From assembly GCA_017419065.1 (NCBI GenBank), contig JAFOMB010000081.1, positions 1 through 19,585 of the forward strand: a stretch of 19,585 bases of DNA, given 5' to 3'. Under the pieces are notes generated by a model. It was not told the DNA's origin, ran no database searches, and saw nothing but the letters and a program-made list of their open reading frames with translations. The stretch's first letter is position 1; each line of letters opens with the position of its first letter. This DNA comes from Erysipelotrichaceae bacterium. GTDB lineage: Bacteria > Bacillota_I > Bacilli_A > Erysipelotrichales > Erysipelotrichaceae. This document shows, piece by piece, positions 1 through 6,597 of this stretch. Both the position numbers and the translations under genes were made by a program.

Positions 1-15
1 CCGTGGAGGAGATGG

Positions 16-525
16 ATGCCGTTCTGCACCACGGGACAGTTCGCGTCCGTGGACAAGGGATACCGGCGGCACTGCGGACCGACGGCGATCACCAACGCCA
101 TCCTGACCCTGGATCCGAAAGAAGAAGATCCGAAGGAGATCTATGAAGATGTCGCCAGGATCGGAAGAAGAAGGCTGACTTACTGGAACAGCGACCTCTT
201 CCATCTGTTTGGAGGGACAGTCGATATCCTGACGCCTTCCTATCTGAGAAAGGTATTCAGAAAAGAAGGCATCGAACATGCCCGGGTATTAAAAAGACGC
301 GTCATGAAGCCGGAAAGAGTCCTGGAGGCCATTACGAAGGGACACCTCCTGTACATACAGTTCCGTCATCACAAGAAGTACGGCAATCACCACGTCATCG
401 CCTACGGAGGCTATGAGGAAGGGGATCAGTTCTACGTGAAGATCGCCGACGGCTGGAAGGCTTCTCCTTCCTATATCCCGTTATCGGAACTGGGAAGGGG
501 CTATATCATCGAGATCATTCCCTGA
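16..525 (+). CDS. C39-like papain-fold cysteine protease (start uncertain, may be 5' partial)
   Basis: The 169-residue product looks like a small papain-fold cysteine peptidase of the C39-like type. A CGPTA motif gives the probable nucleophile Cys20. NHHVIAYGGY gives the probable catalytic His (His126, with His125 beside it), and IADGW gives an Asp145 for the triad. Gln8 could form the oxyanion hole. No transmembrane segment, ABC exporter domain or bacteriocin gene is visible next to it, so it is not an obvious leader-peptide processing exporter. A GGAGGAG stretch at 5-11 lies only 4 bases before the ATG at 16, which is tight. The frame is open to the left edge with no stop, so the true protein may be longer, for example with a signal peptide. 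The gene is followed at once by a hairpin terminator that overlaps its stop codon. The fold assignment is moderately sure; the substrate is unknown. Confidence 0.7.
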   Translation: MPFCTTGQFASVDKGYRRHCGPTAITNAILTLDPKEEDPKEIYEDVARIGRRRLTYWNSDLFHLFGGTVDILTPSYLRKVFRKEGIEHARVLKRRVMKPERVLEAITKGHLLYIQFRHHKKYGNHHVIAYGGYEEGDQFYVKIADGWKASPSYIPLSELGRGYIIEIIP

Positions 526-549
526 AGACTTCTCATGAAGTCTTCTTTT
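524..549 (+). terminator. Rho-independent terminator after the C39-like gene
   Basis: A perfect 9-bp stem GAAGACTTC (524-532) / GAAGTCTTC (537-545) with loop TCAT is followed by TTTT. The first two stem bases are part of the TGA stop codon. It separates the protease gene from the operon promoter that starts 8 bases later. Confidence 0.9.
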
Positions 550-557
550 CTACTTCA

Positions 558-586
558 TTGACTGTCACATGAACTCATGATAGAAT
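558..586 (+). promoter_or_regulatory. Sigma-A promoter of the DUF1836-ABC-nitroreductase operon, with a dyad in its spacer
   Basis: TTGACT (558-563), a 17-base spacer and TAGAAT (581-586) form a near-consensus promoter. Transcription would start near 593. Inside the spacer lies CATGAACTCATG (568-579), an inverted repeat with 5-base arms and a 2-base centre, placed almost exactly mid-spacer. A regulator bound there could twist or occlude the promoter. The first gene of the operon encodes a probable DNA-binding protein, so autoregulation is a reasonable inference. Confidence 0.8.
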
Positions 587-615
587 CAAGATATCATAAC
601 AGGAGGAATACTATT

Positions 616-1164
616 ATGCTGGATCAATATATGCCGGGTACCAATATCCCTTTTTCTGCCGGAAACACATCGGATACCATCGAGATCCTGATCAGGACCA
701 CTAATGGATTATCTCTGTCTCAGGTCTGTACGATCACAGGACTGGAGACTTCGACGATACAGAACTGGGTGAAAAGGGGCTATGTATCCCGACCGGTAAA
801 GAAGAAATACTTTGACAGACAGATCTGGCGCATCCTGCTGATCTCCTCTTTACGTGACTGCATGAAGATCGAGGAGATCGCCGAACTCATGAGTCTCATC
901 AACGGCGATGTCGAAGACGCCAGCGATGACATCATCTCGGAGGCCAGACTCTACGACTACTTCTGTCAGGCCATCAAACAGATGGACACTCATACTCTCA
1001 ATGAAGAGACGATCAGCGATATCGTCGATTCCCTGCTGAGCGATTTTGATCACCCGGGCGCTGCCAAGCTCTCCTGTGCCATCAAGATCATGGTCTACGC
1101 CTATATATCCGGGCGCTGTCAGAAGGAGATCAACAGATATCTTCGTGAATTAAAAGGAGAATAA
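616..1164 (+). CDS. DUF1836 family putative transcriptional regulator (first copy)
   Basis: The 182-residue protein belongs to the DUF1836 family. Residues about 36-62 (LSLSQVCTITGLETSTIQNW, then VKRGYV) form a MerR-like helix-turn-helix with a short wing. A helical C-terminal half follows. The start at 616 was chosen over an in-frame ATG at 577 because AGGAGGA (601-607) lies 8 bases before it, and because 577 falls inside the promoter, upstream of the predicted transcription start. The gene heads an operon: the ABC ATPase starts one base after its stop codon, and a permease and an oxidoreductase follow. The likely role is to regulate this operon, perhaps by binding the dyad in its own promoter; this is inference. 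A second DUF1836 gene at 6585-7058 shows the same pattern around the T-x-Y/W-V-K helix (SMITNYVKLKLVPR). Confidence 0.8.
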   Translation: MLDQYMPGTNIPFSAGNTSDTIEILIRTTNGLSLSQVCTITGLETSTIQNWVKRGYVSRPVKKKYFDRQIWRILLISSLRDCMKIEEIAELMSLINGDVEDASDDIISEARLYDYFCQAIKQMDTHTLNEETISDIVDSLLSDFDHPGAAKLSCAIKIMVYAYISGRCQKEINRYLRELKGE

Positions 1165-1165
1165 T

Positions 1166-1894
1166 ATGATCGAATTCAGAAATGTTTCCAAGTCCTACAA
1201 GAAGGGGACTTATGCGGTAGATCATCTGGATCTCACAGTCAATGACGGCGAGATCTTCGGCTTCTTAGGCCCAAACGGCGCCGGGAAGTCCACCAGTATC
1301 CGTATGCTGACAGGGATACTCGATCCTGATGAAGGGGAGATCTACCTGGACGGCTATGAGATCTCAAAAGAGCCTTTAGAAGCGAAGGGACAGTTCGGCT
1401 ATGTTCCGGATGATCCGGATCAGTTCCTCAATCTCAGAGGCATCGAATACCTGAACTTCCTTGCGGAGATCTATGGCGTTGAAAACAGGAAGGAGAAGAT
1501 CGAAGAGCTGACGAAGCGCTTCGGCATCTACGACGTCCTGAACAACGAGATCGAATCCTATTCCCACGGCATGAGACAGAAAGCTGTCTTATGCGGAGCG
1601 CTTCTCCACGATCCGAAGAACTGGATCCTCGATGAACCGATGACAGGTCTCGATCCGAGGTCTTCCTTCGATCTCAAGGAGAGGATGCGCAAGCACGCGG
1701 ATGAGGGCAACTGCGTCTTCTTCTCGACCCATGTCCTGGAAGTTGCGGAAAAGCTCTGCGACAGAGTCGGTATCATCGACAAGGGAAAACTCCTCTTTGT
1801 CGGAACGATGGAAGAACTGCGTGAACGCTTTGCGGAAGACGGTTCCTTAGAGACGCTCTTCCTGGAGATGACAGAACATGTGGAAGAGAATTAA
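1166..1894 (+). CDS. ABC transporter ATP-binding protein
   Basis: A 242-residue ABC ATPase. Walker A is GPNGAGKST (35-43). The signature is the degenerate YSHGMRQ (132-138). Walker B is WILDEP (153-158) with Asp156 and Glu157. The D-loop is GLDP and the switch histidine is His189 in FFSTHVLEVAEKL. The Q-loop region reads YVPDDPDQ, typical of the ABC-2 exporter class, where the glutamine is not strictly kept. AAAGGAGA (1153-1160) precedes the ATG by 5 bases. The stop overlaps the start of the permease gene by 17 bases, so the two are translationally coupled and should form one transporter. The arrangement suggests export, but the cargo cannot be read from sequence. A role in drug, peptide or lipid export under DUF1836 control is only inference. 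Confidence 0.93.
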   Translation: MIEFRNVSKSYKKGTYAVDHLDLTVNDGEIFGFLGPNGAGKSTSIRMLTGILDPDEGEIYLDGYEISKEPLEAKGQFGYVPDDPDQFLNLRGIEYLNFLAEIYGVENRKEKIEELTKRFGIYDVLNNEIESYSHGMRQKAVLCGALLHDPKNWILDEPMTGLDPRSSFDLKERMRKHADEGNCVFFSTHVLEVAEKLCDRVGIIDKGKLLFVGTMEELRERFAEDGSLETLFLEMTEHVEEN

Positions 1895-3506
1895 ATCCCT
1901 GACAAAACTCTTCCTGAAGACGACCTTTCACTTCAATCCAGGCAAAAAGAAAAAGAAGGGTTCCATCATCCTCTATGCCCTCTTATTTGCCTACCTGATC
2001 GGGATCGTGATCTACGGATCCTATGAGGCAGTGGATTTCCTGAAAGGTATCCAACAGGAGAAAGCCTTTGCGGCGATCATCATCATGGCTAACATGCTTC
2101 TGGCTCTCGTGGTGATGCTGATAGGAAGCCTCAACGTACTCTACTATTCCACCGACAATCTCGCGGTCCTGCCTTTGCCGGTAAAAGCCGGGGAGATCGT
2201 GGCCGCCAAGCTCAACTCCCTGATCGCCTATGAATATATCGAAACAGCCCTGATCGGATTATTACCTTTAAGTGTCTACGGCGTTCTGACAGGACAGTCC
2301 TGGATCTACTATGTATTGATGATCGTGGTCCTGGCCATCCTGCCGGTGATCCCGGTATGCATCTCGGCCTGCCTCATCATCTTCCTGATGTCCTTTACGA
2401 AGGGACTGCGCAATAAGAGACTGGTCCAGCTCTTTACGATGCTCCTGGCCCTGGGCTTCTCCTTCAGCGTCTCCTTCATCTCGTCGAGCGTGCGGAGCGA
2501 AGCCGATGTCATGGCCTTCTTCAATCAGGTCAACGGCCTGGTGGAAGTCTATAAGAGCGTCCTTCCGAACGTCTCCTGGGCTGTCAGTGCCTTATTAGAC
2601 AGGAATATCCTTTCCTTACTGATCCTCATCGCGGTCAGTGCCCTGATCTATGTCTTATCAGTCCTCTTCTCCCAGAAGTTCTACTTCAAGGGTGTCCTGA
2701 GTTCTCTGTTTTCTTCAGGCGGCATCCACAAGAAGAAGGTCGATGAAAAGACGTCCTTCAAGTCGCAGGGCCTGCCTCTTACCTATATCCTGAAGGAGTT
2801 CAGGATCTATCTGCGCAGGCCGACCTATCTCGTACAGCTCTTACTGCCGACACTGGTCGTCCCGGTGCTCATGCTGGTGGTCTTCTACTTCTCCGCCAAG
2901 CAGGGGATGGAGGGCTCCGGCATGTCCATGGATCTGTTTACGGAAATGATCCGGGGGTATGAGCCGATCGTGTTCGGCTGTGTGGTGATGGTGCTGTTAT
3001 TCAATACGATGTACTCCTTCCTCTCTGTCGTGGCGATATCCAAGGATGGCAAGGATGCGGCCTTCATGAAGACGATCCCGGTCCCGCTCTGGGAACAGGT
3101 CTTATACAAGGCTGTTCCGGACATGCTGATGGTCCTGTTCGACTCTGTCGTGACTATCCTCATCGTCTCCTTTATCCTGAAACTCAGAGTCCTCGTGATC
3201 ATCCTGCTCTTCCTGGTGATGATCCCGTTCTCTTTCTTCCATGGCGCCTTCATCTACTTTGATCTGAGGGCTCCGAAACTCTACTGGCACAACGACCTCG
3301 AGATCGTGAAGAGGAACTTCCGCGTCATGATCCCGATCGCCGTCCACATGGTCTTCATCGCTCTGGTCGCCATACTGACCTTTGTGGCGGAAATGGAGAT
3401 GGTCCCGCTGGCTGTCCTTCTGACACTCGTATTCTCTCTGCTCGCCTTCCTGTCCTGTCTCTTCCTCTACAAGAAGACAGATACGCTGGCGAAGGCTATC
3501 TATTAA
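1878..3506 (+). CDS. ABC transporter permease subunit, large multi-pass
   Basis: A 542-residue integral membrane protein with about ten or more hydrophobic segments (for example 29-49, 63-88, 115-135, 144-172, 184-203 and several near the C-terminus). It starts with a basic cytoplasmic stretch, FNPGKKKKKG (19-28). The motif STDNLAVLPLPVKAGEIVAA (91-110), with its LPLP core, is typical of the large permeases paired with ABC-2-like ATPases in Bacillota and probably forms the ATPase coupling surface. A weak GGAG at 1864-1867 lies 10 bases before the ATG, inside the end of the ATPase gene, so coupling is expected. It ends 9 bases before the nitroreductase ATG. The substrate is unknown. Confidence 0.88.
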   Translation: MWKRIKSLTKLFLKTTFHFNPGKKKKKGSIILYALLFAYLIGIVIYGSYEAVDFLKGIQQEKAFAAIIIMANMLLALVVMLIGSLNVLYYSTDNLAVLPLPVKAGEIVAAKLNSLIAYEYIETALIGLLPLSVYGVLTGQSWIYYVLMIVVLAILPVIPVCISACLIIFLMSFTKGLRNKRLVQLFTMLLALGFSFSVSFISSSVRSEADVMAFFNQVNGLVEVYKSVLPNVSWAVSALLDRNILSLLILIAVSALIYVLSVLFSQKFYFKGVLSSLFSSGGIHKKKVDEKTSFKSQGLPLTYILKEFRIYLRRPTYLVQLLLPTLVVPVLMLVVFYFSAKQGMEGSGMSMDLFTEMIRGYEPIVFGCVVMVLLFNTMYSFLSVVAISKDGKDAAFMKTIPVPLWEQVLYKAVPDMLMVLFDSVVTILIVSFILKLRVLVIILLFLVMIPFSFFHGAFIYFDLRAPKLYWHNDLEIVKRNFRVMIPIAVHMVFIALVAILTFVAEMEMVPLAVLLTLVFSLLAFLSCLFLYKKTDTLAKAIY

Positions 3507-3515
3507 GGAGGATAT

Positions 3516-4337
3516 ATGATCACCAAAGAAGAAGCTTCAAGACTCATCAGGATCGGAAGAGATTTCATGCACATGCCGGAGGAAGATCCGGAATATAACA
3601 GCGATCAGTATTCCGATGTCCCGGCTCCGCCTTTATTCAAGGACCCGGTGAGCGATGTCATCATCGACCTGCCGATGGATTTCGATTCCCTGAAGGCCGA
3701 TACTCCTCTGCTCGATATCGTCAACAGACGGAGCTCGCACCGCGTCTATACCGAGGAATACATCTCCCTCTTACAACTCTCCTATCTCTTATGGTGTGCC
3801 CAGGGAGTCAAGGGGAAAAGGGGAAAGAACTACTGTACTTTGAGGACAGTTCCATGCGGCGGTTCGAGACACGAGTTCGATGTCTACTTCGCCGTCCAGT
3901 ATGTCGAAGGTCTGAAGCCGGGCTACTATCACTACCTCCCGGAACACCATCAGATCGAATTCCTGGGAGAGGAAAGCGACATCCGCTCCTTCATCAATGA
4001 ATCCGTGGCGAAGCAGACCTGGGCTGTAAAGGCCTCTGTCGTCTTCTATTTCGACATGGTGGCCTACCGTGCGGAATGGCGCTATGGCATCTACACCCAC
4101 AGAGTCGCTCTGATGGACCTCGGCTACATCTCCGAGAACATCTACCTGGCCTCTGAAGTACTGGGCCTGGGCAGCTGTGCACTGGGATCGATCAGCGAGG
4201 GGATCGCCAACGAGAAGTTCGGCCTGGACGGCAGTGAGGAATTCATCCTGCTGGCTCATCCTGTCGGAACCATCAAGGAGGCTGACCGGCAGAAGGAACT
4301 TGACTTCTATGCCTTCGTCCATGACTATGACAAGTAA
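3516..4337 (+). CDS. SagB/ThcOx-type nitroreductase family FMN oxidoreductase
   Basis: A 273-residue flavin oxidoreductase of the nitroreductase superfamily, closest by eye to the SagB/ThcOx branch. RRSSHRVYTEE (71-81) is the classic N-terminal FMN-phosphate-binding stretch, followed by LLQLSYLLWCAQGV (84-97). The segment around TLRTVPCGGSRHEFDVYFAV, then GLKPGYYHY, matches the SagB pattern, as does the C-terminal block with HRVALMDLGYISENIYLAS and the Gly-rich LGLGSCALG. SagB enzymes oxidise azolines to azoles in TOMM peptide biosynthesis, but no cyclodehydratase or precursor peptide is present here, so this looks like a stand-alone oxidoreductase. AAGGAGG at 3505-3511 gives a strong ribosome binding site. 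It is the last gene of the DUF1836-ABC operon and is followed by a terminator. The family call is firm; the substrate is unknown. Confidence 0.88.
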   Translation: MITKEEASRLIRIGRDFMHMPEEDPEYNSDQYSDVPAPPLFKDPVSDVIIDLPMDFDSLKADTPLLDIVNRRSSHRVYTEEYISLLQLSYLLWCAQGVKGKRGKNYCTLRTVPCGGSRHEFDVYFAVQYVEGLKPGYYHYLPEHHQIEFLGEESDIRSFINESVAKQTWAVKASVVFYFDMVAYRAEWRYGIYTHRVALMDLGYISENIYLASEVLGLGSCALGSISEGIANEKFGLDGSEEFILLAHPVGTIKEADRQKELDFYAFVHDYDK

Positions 4338-4362
4338 AAGAGACACTGTCTCTTTTCTTTTT
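4336..4362 (+). terminator. Rho-independent terminator of the ABC-nitroreductase operon
   Basis: AAAAGAGAC (4336-4344) pairs with GTCTCTTTT (4348-4356) across loop ACT, followed by CTTTTT. The stem begins inside the TAA stop codon of the nitroreductase gene. Confidence 0.88.
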
Positions 4363-4367
4363 GATGT

Positions 4368-4382
4368 TACAAATGTACATTT
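4368..4382. promoter_or_regulatory. Overlapping palindromes upstream of the alcohol dehydrogenase promoter
   Basis: AAATGTACATTT (4371-4382) is a perfect 12-bp palindrome. It overlaps TACAAATGTA (4368-4377), which fits the TACAnnTGTA box bound by the CopY/BlaI/MecI repressor family. The centre lies roughly 53 bases upstream of the predicted start of transcription. A position upstream of a promoter with a poor -35 element would suit an activator better than a repressor. No BlaI/CopY regulator gene is in the window, so this is only a candidate site. Confidence 0.4.
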
Positions 4383-4417
4383 ATTTTCCTGGAGGGAAAG
4401 AATAGGGAAAAAGTGAT

Positions 4418-4423
4418 TATAAT
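4418..4423 (+). promoter_or_regulatory. -10 element of the zinc alcohol dehydrogenase promoter
   Basis: A perfect TATAAT lies 40 bases before the ATG, giving a leader of about 34 bases with AGGAGGG at 4447-4453. The -35 region (4395-4400, GGAAAG) does not match consensus, although the gene looks well expressed. That suggests help from an activator or from upstream sequence. Confidence 0.65.
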
Positions 4424-4463
4424 AGAAGGGTAGATAGCTTATATATAGGAGGGTAAATCACAT

Positions 4464-5510
4464 ATGAGCGAAAAAATGAGAGCTATTGCCGTCACAGAAG
4501 TCGGCAAGGCAGAGATCATCGAAGTCGACAAGCCGCAGATCGGTCCGTACGAACTCCTGATCAAGGTCAAAGCTACTTCTTTATGTACTGTTGACCAGAG
4601 AAACTTCTTAGGTATCGTCGATTATGGCAAGCCGTTCGTCGGCGGACACGAAGTATTCGGTGTCGTTGAAGAAGCCGGCGATTACTCCGGTGACTTCAAG
4701 CCGGGTGACAGAGTTGTCTTTGACGGTATTTACTGCGGACAGTGCGAAGCCTGCAAGACCGGCAACTCCACACAGTGCGAAAACATGGGCAAGGGCAGAA
4801 AGGCCTTTGACTTCAACGGTACGATCATCGGCGGCGGCTGCGCGGAATACGTACGTATCCCTTACGTCAACTGCTTCCACATCGATGAAAACGTCAAGCC
4901 GGAATGGGCAGCATTATGCGAACCGTTATCCTGCTGCTTACACGGTGTTGAAAAACTCCACATCCAGTTAGGCGATACCGTCGTCATCATCGGCTGCGGT
5001 ATCATGGGTATGGCTCAGGTCATGTTATGTAAGTTAAAAGGCGCCAGAGTCATCGTTTCCGAACCTCAGAAGGAAAGAAGAGAAAAGGCTCTCCGCAACG
5101 GTGCTGACCTCGCTGTCGACCCGATGGCTCAGGACCCGGTAGAATTCGTCAAGAGCGTTACCAGAGGCCGTGGTGCTAATCATGTCATCAACACGACTCC
5201 GATCGCCGCTGTCTGGGAACAGGCTATGGCAATGCTCGCTCCTAAGGGCAGACTGATCGCTTACTCCAGCCAGCATCCGGATAAGCCGATCCCGATCTCC
5301 TTCGGCAAGCTGCACTCCAAGGAATACGAATACATCGGAACGGTCAACGCCGGTATCGAAGACTTCGCAAGAGTTGTCAAGCTGATGAACTACGGCATGC
5401 TGAATGTCGATGAACTCATCCACGGCACTTACAAGTTCGAAGACTGCCAGAAGGCTTATGAAGATGCTTCTCAGCCGTCTACTTACCGCTGCGTCATCCT
5501 TCAGGACTAA
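4464..5510 (+). CDS. Zinc-dependent medium-chain alcohol/polyol dehydrogenase
   Basis: A 348-residue MDR-superfamily dehydrogenase resembling sorbitol and threonine dehydrogenases. Predicted catalytic zinc ligands are Cys41 (SLCTVDQ), His62 and Glu63 (GGHEVFG) and Glu153 (CEPLSCCLHGV). The structural zinc site is Cys91, Cys94, Cys97 and Cys105. The Rossmann motif is GCGIMG (177-182), and an acidic residue after the second strand (VSEPQ) favours NAD over NADP. The length is normal for the family. The gene is monocistronic, between its own promoter and a strong terminator. Codon choice differs from its neighbours, with GAA strongly preferred over GAG and frequent TTA, GGT and GTT, which suggests high expression. 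The substrate (sugar alcohol, diol or amino alcohol) cannot be fixed; no PTS or sugar gene sits next to it. Confidence 0.92.
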   Translation: MSEKMRAIAVTEVGKAEIIEVDKPQIGPYELLIKVKATSLCTVDQRNFLGIVDYGKPFVGGHEVFGVVEEAGDYSGDFKPGDRVVFDGIYCGQCEACKTGNSTQCENMGKGRKAFDFNGTIIGGGCAEYVRIPYVNCFHIDENVKPEWAALCEPLSCCLHGVEKLHIQLGDTVVIIGCGIMGMAQVMLCKLKGARVIVSEPQKERREKALRNGADLAVDPMAQDPVEFVKSVTRGRGANHVINTTPIAAVWEQAMAMLAPKGRLIAYSSQHPDKPIPISFGKLHSKEYEYIGTVNAGIEDFARVVKLMNYGMLNVDELIHGTYKFEDCQKAYEDASQPSTYRCVILQD

Positions 5511-5529
5511 TTAGAGTATTGAAATGATG

Positions 5530-5557
5530 AAAAGGATCTCAAATGAGATCCTTTTTT
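5530..5557 (+). terminator. Rho-independent terminator of the alcohol dehydrogenase gene
   Basis: An 11-bp perfect stem AAAAGGATCTC (5530-5540) / GAGATCCTTTT (5545-5555) with loop AAAT, followed by further T residues. It lies 20 bases after the TAA stop. Confidence 0.93.
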
Positions 5558-5575
5558 CTTTCGGTACAGCTTTCC

Positions 5576-5602
5576 TTTACCCGCTTATTGCCGTGGTATG
5601 AT
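5576..5602 (+). promoter_or_regulatory. Extended -10 promoter of azlCD, directly abutting the start codon
   Basis: TGG-TATGAT (5594-5602) is an extended -10 element. TTTACC (5576-5581) is a possible -35 at a short 15-base spacing. The -10 box ends at 5602, and six bases later comes ATG at 5609, where transcription itself should begin, so the mRNA would be leaderless. Confidence 0.65.
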
Positions 5603-5608
5603 TTTTCT

Positions 5609-6277
5609 ATGGGAAATGTGCTGAAAAGGGCTTTGAAAGCGACACTGCCGGTCCTGGGAGGCTATCTCTTCCTGGGGATAGGCTTTGGGATTCTGCTGTA
5701 TCAGAAGGGCTATGGTCTCTTCTATTCCTTTCTGATGGCCGTTTTCATCTATGCGGGCTCCTTACAGTACGCCGGAGCCGGTTTTCTTTTACCCGGGACT
5801 TCCTTGCTGAATGCGGGATGGACATCTTTCCTGCTGAATGTGAGACATCTCTTCTACGGTCTCTCCATGATCGGAAGATATAGAGATACCGGAAAGAAGA
5901 AGCCCTATCTGATCTTCTCTTTGACTGATGAGACCTATTCGGTCCTCTCTTCTCCTGAATACCGGGAAGAAGGGGAGGACTTCCTCTTCTTCGTCTCCCT
6001 GTTCGATCATCTCTACTGGATCACCGGCTGCTGCACAGGATCTCTGCTGGCGGAGAGCTTTTCCTTATCCATCAAAGGCTTTGACTTCGTATTGACCGCA
6101 CTCTTCCTGACGATCTTCGTGGATCAGCTCTTCAAGGAGAAAGACCGCTTCTCCTCCTGGACAGGACTGTTCGTGAGCCTCTTCTGTCTCATCCTCTTCG
6201 GGAAAGAGGTCTTCCTGATTCCGTCCATGGTCCTCATCGCCGTCATACTGACACTGAAAAGGAGGAGAGAGTCATGA
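5609..6277 (+). CDS. azlC: AzlC family branched-chain amino acid exporter, large subunit
   Basis: A 222-residue, multi-pass membrane protein of the AzlC/YgaZ family. Family features are GGYLFLGIGFGILL (17-30), FIYAGSLQYAG (about 46-56), NVRHLFYGLS (about 77-86), LTDETYSVL, and the late GFDFVLTALF segment. With AzlD it exports branched-chain amino acids or related compounds. The ATG at 5609 is preferred over an in-frame ATG at 5543 because 5543 lies inside the terminator stem of the previous gene, which would be upstream of this gene's promoter. No Shine-Dalgarno sequence precedes 5609, consistent with a leaderless transcript. The stop overlaps the azlD start (ATGA). The function is well supported by the azlC-azlD pair; the exact substrate is not. 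Confidence 0.88.
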   Translation: MGNVLKRALKATLPVLGGYLFLGIGFGILLYQKGYGLFYSFLMAVFIYAGSLQYAGAGFLLPGTSLLNAGWTSFLLNVRHLFYGLSMIGRYRDTGKKKPYLIFSLTDETYSVLSSPEYREEGEDFLFFVSLFDHLYWITGCCTGSLLAESFSLSIKGFDFVLTALFLTIFVDQLFKEKDRFSSWTGLFVSLFCLILFGKEVFLIPSMVLIAVILTLKRRRES

Positions 6278-6597
6278 TCGAAAAACACGCACTGATCGCG
6301 ATAGCTGTCATGACCCTGGTGACGGTCTTCCTGCGCTTTGTGCCCTTCCTCTTCCTGGCAGGGAAAGAGGAGCTTCCCTATCTGAAGTATCTGGGGAAGA
6401 TGCTGCCGAGTGCCATCATGGGGATGCTGGTGGTCTACTGCTTCAAGGATACAGATATCACAGTAACTGCGGAGATCATCCCGGCATTACTGGCCTCTCT
6501 TGTCATCGTCCTCATACATGCCTTAAAAAAGAATACTCTGCTGAGTATCCTTTCCGGTTCTCTGGTCTATATCCTTCTCGTTAATTACTTCTTCTGA
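6274..6597 (+). CDS. azlD: AzlD family branched-chain amino acid exporter, small subunit
   Basis: A 107-residue protein with about four membrane segments. It shows the AzlD pattern: an early R-F-V-P-F in TM1 (FLRFVPFLFL, about 19-28), then YLGKMLPSAIMGMLVVYC (about 40-57). It forms the two-component exporter with AzlC. GGAGGA (6261-6266) precedes the ATG, which overlaps the azlC stop by 4 bases. Its 3' end overlaps the convergent DUF1836 gene by 13 bases. A T-tailed hairpin for this transcript occurs about 57 bases downstream, inside that gene. The azlD coding sequence itself contains an apparent terminator for the opposite strand (6525-6550). Confidence 0.87.
   Translation: MIEKHALIAIAVMTLVTVFLRFVPFLFLAGKEELPYLKYLGKMLPSAIMGMLVVYCFKDTDITVTAEIIPALLASLVIVLIHALKKNTLLSILSGSLVYILLVNYFF
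6525..6550 (-). terminator. Terminator of the minus-strand DUF1836 gene, embedded in azlD
   Basis: Read on the minus strand: GGATACTC (6550-6543), loop AGCA, GAGTATTC (6538-6531), then TTTTTT (6530-6525). The stem is 8 bp with one G-U wobble on this strand. The same pair is an A-C mismatch on the plus strand, where no T tail follows, so the signal points one way. It begins 35 bases after the DUF1836 stop codon. Confidence 0.7.

Noticed and set aside
577..615. Start of the first DUF1836 gene at the ATG at 577
   Set aside because: 577 lies inside the promoter, upstream of the predicted transcription start. AGGAGGA fits the ATG at 616.
5543..5608. Start of azlC at the ATG at 5543
   Set aside because: That ATG is inside the terminator hairpin of the alcohol dehydrogenase gene, and family similarity begins only after 5609.
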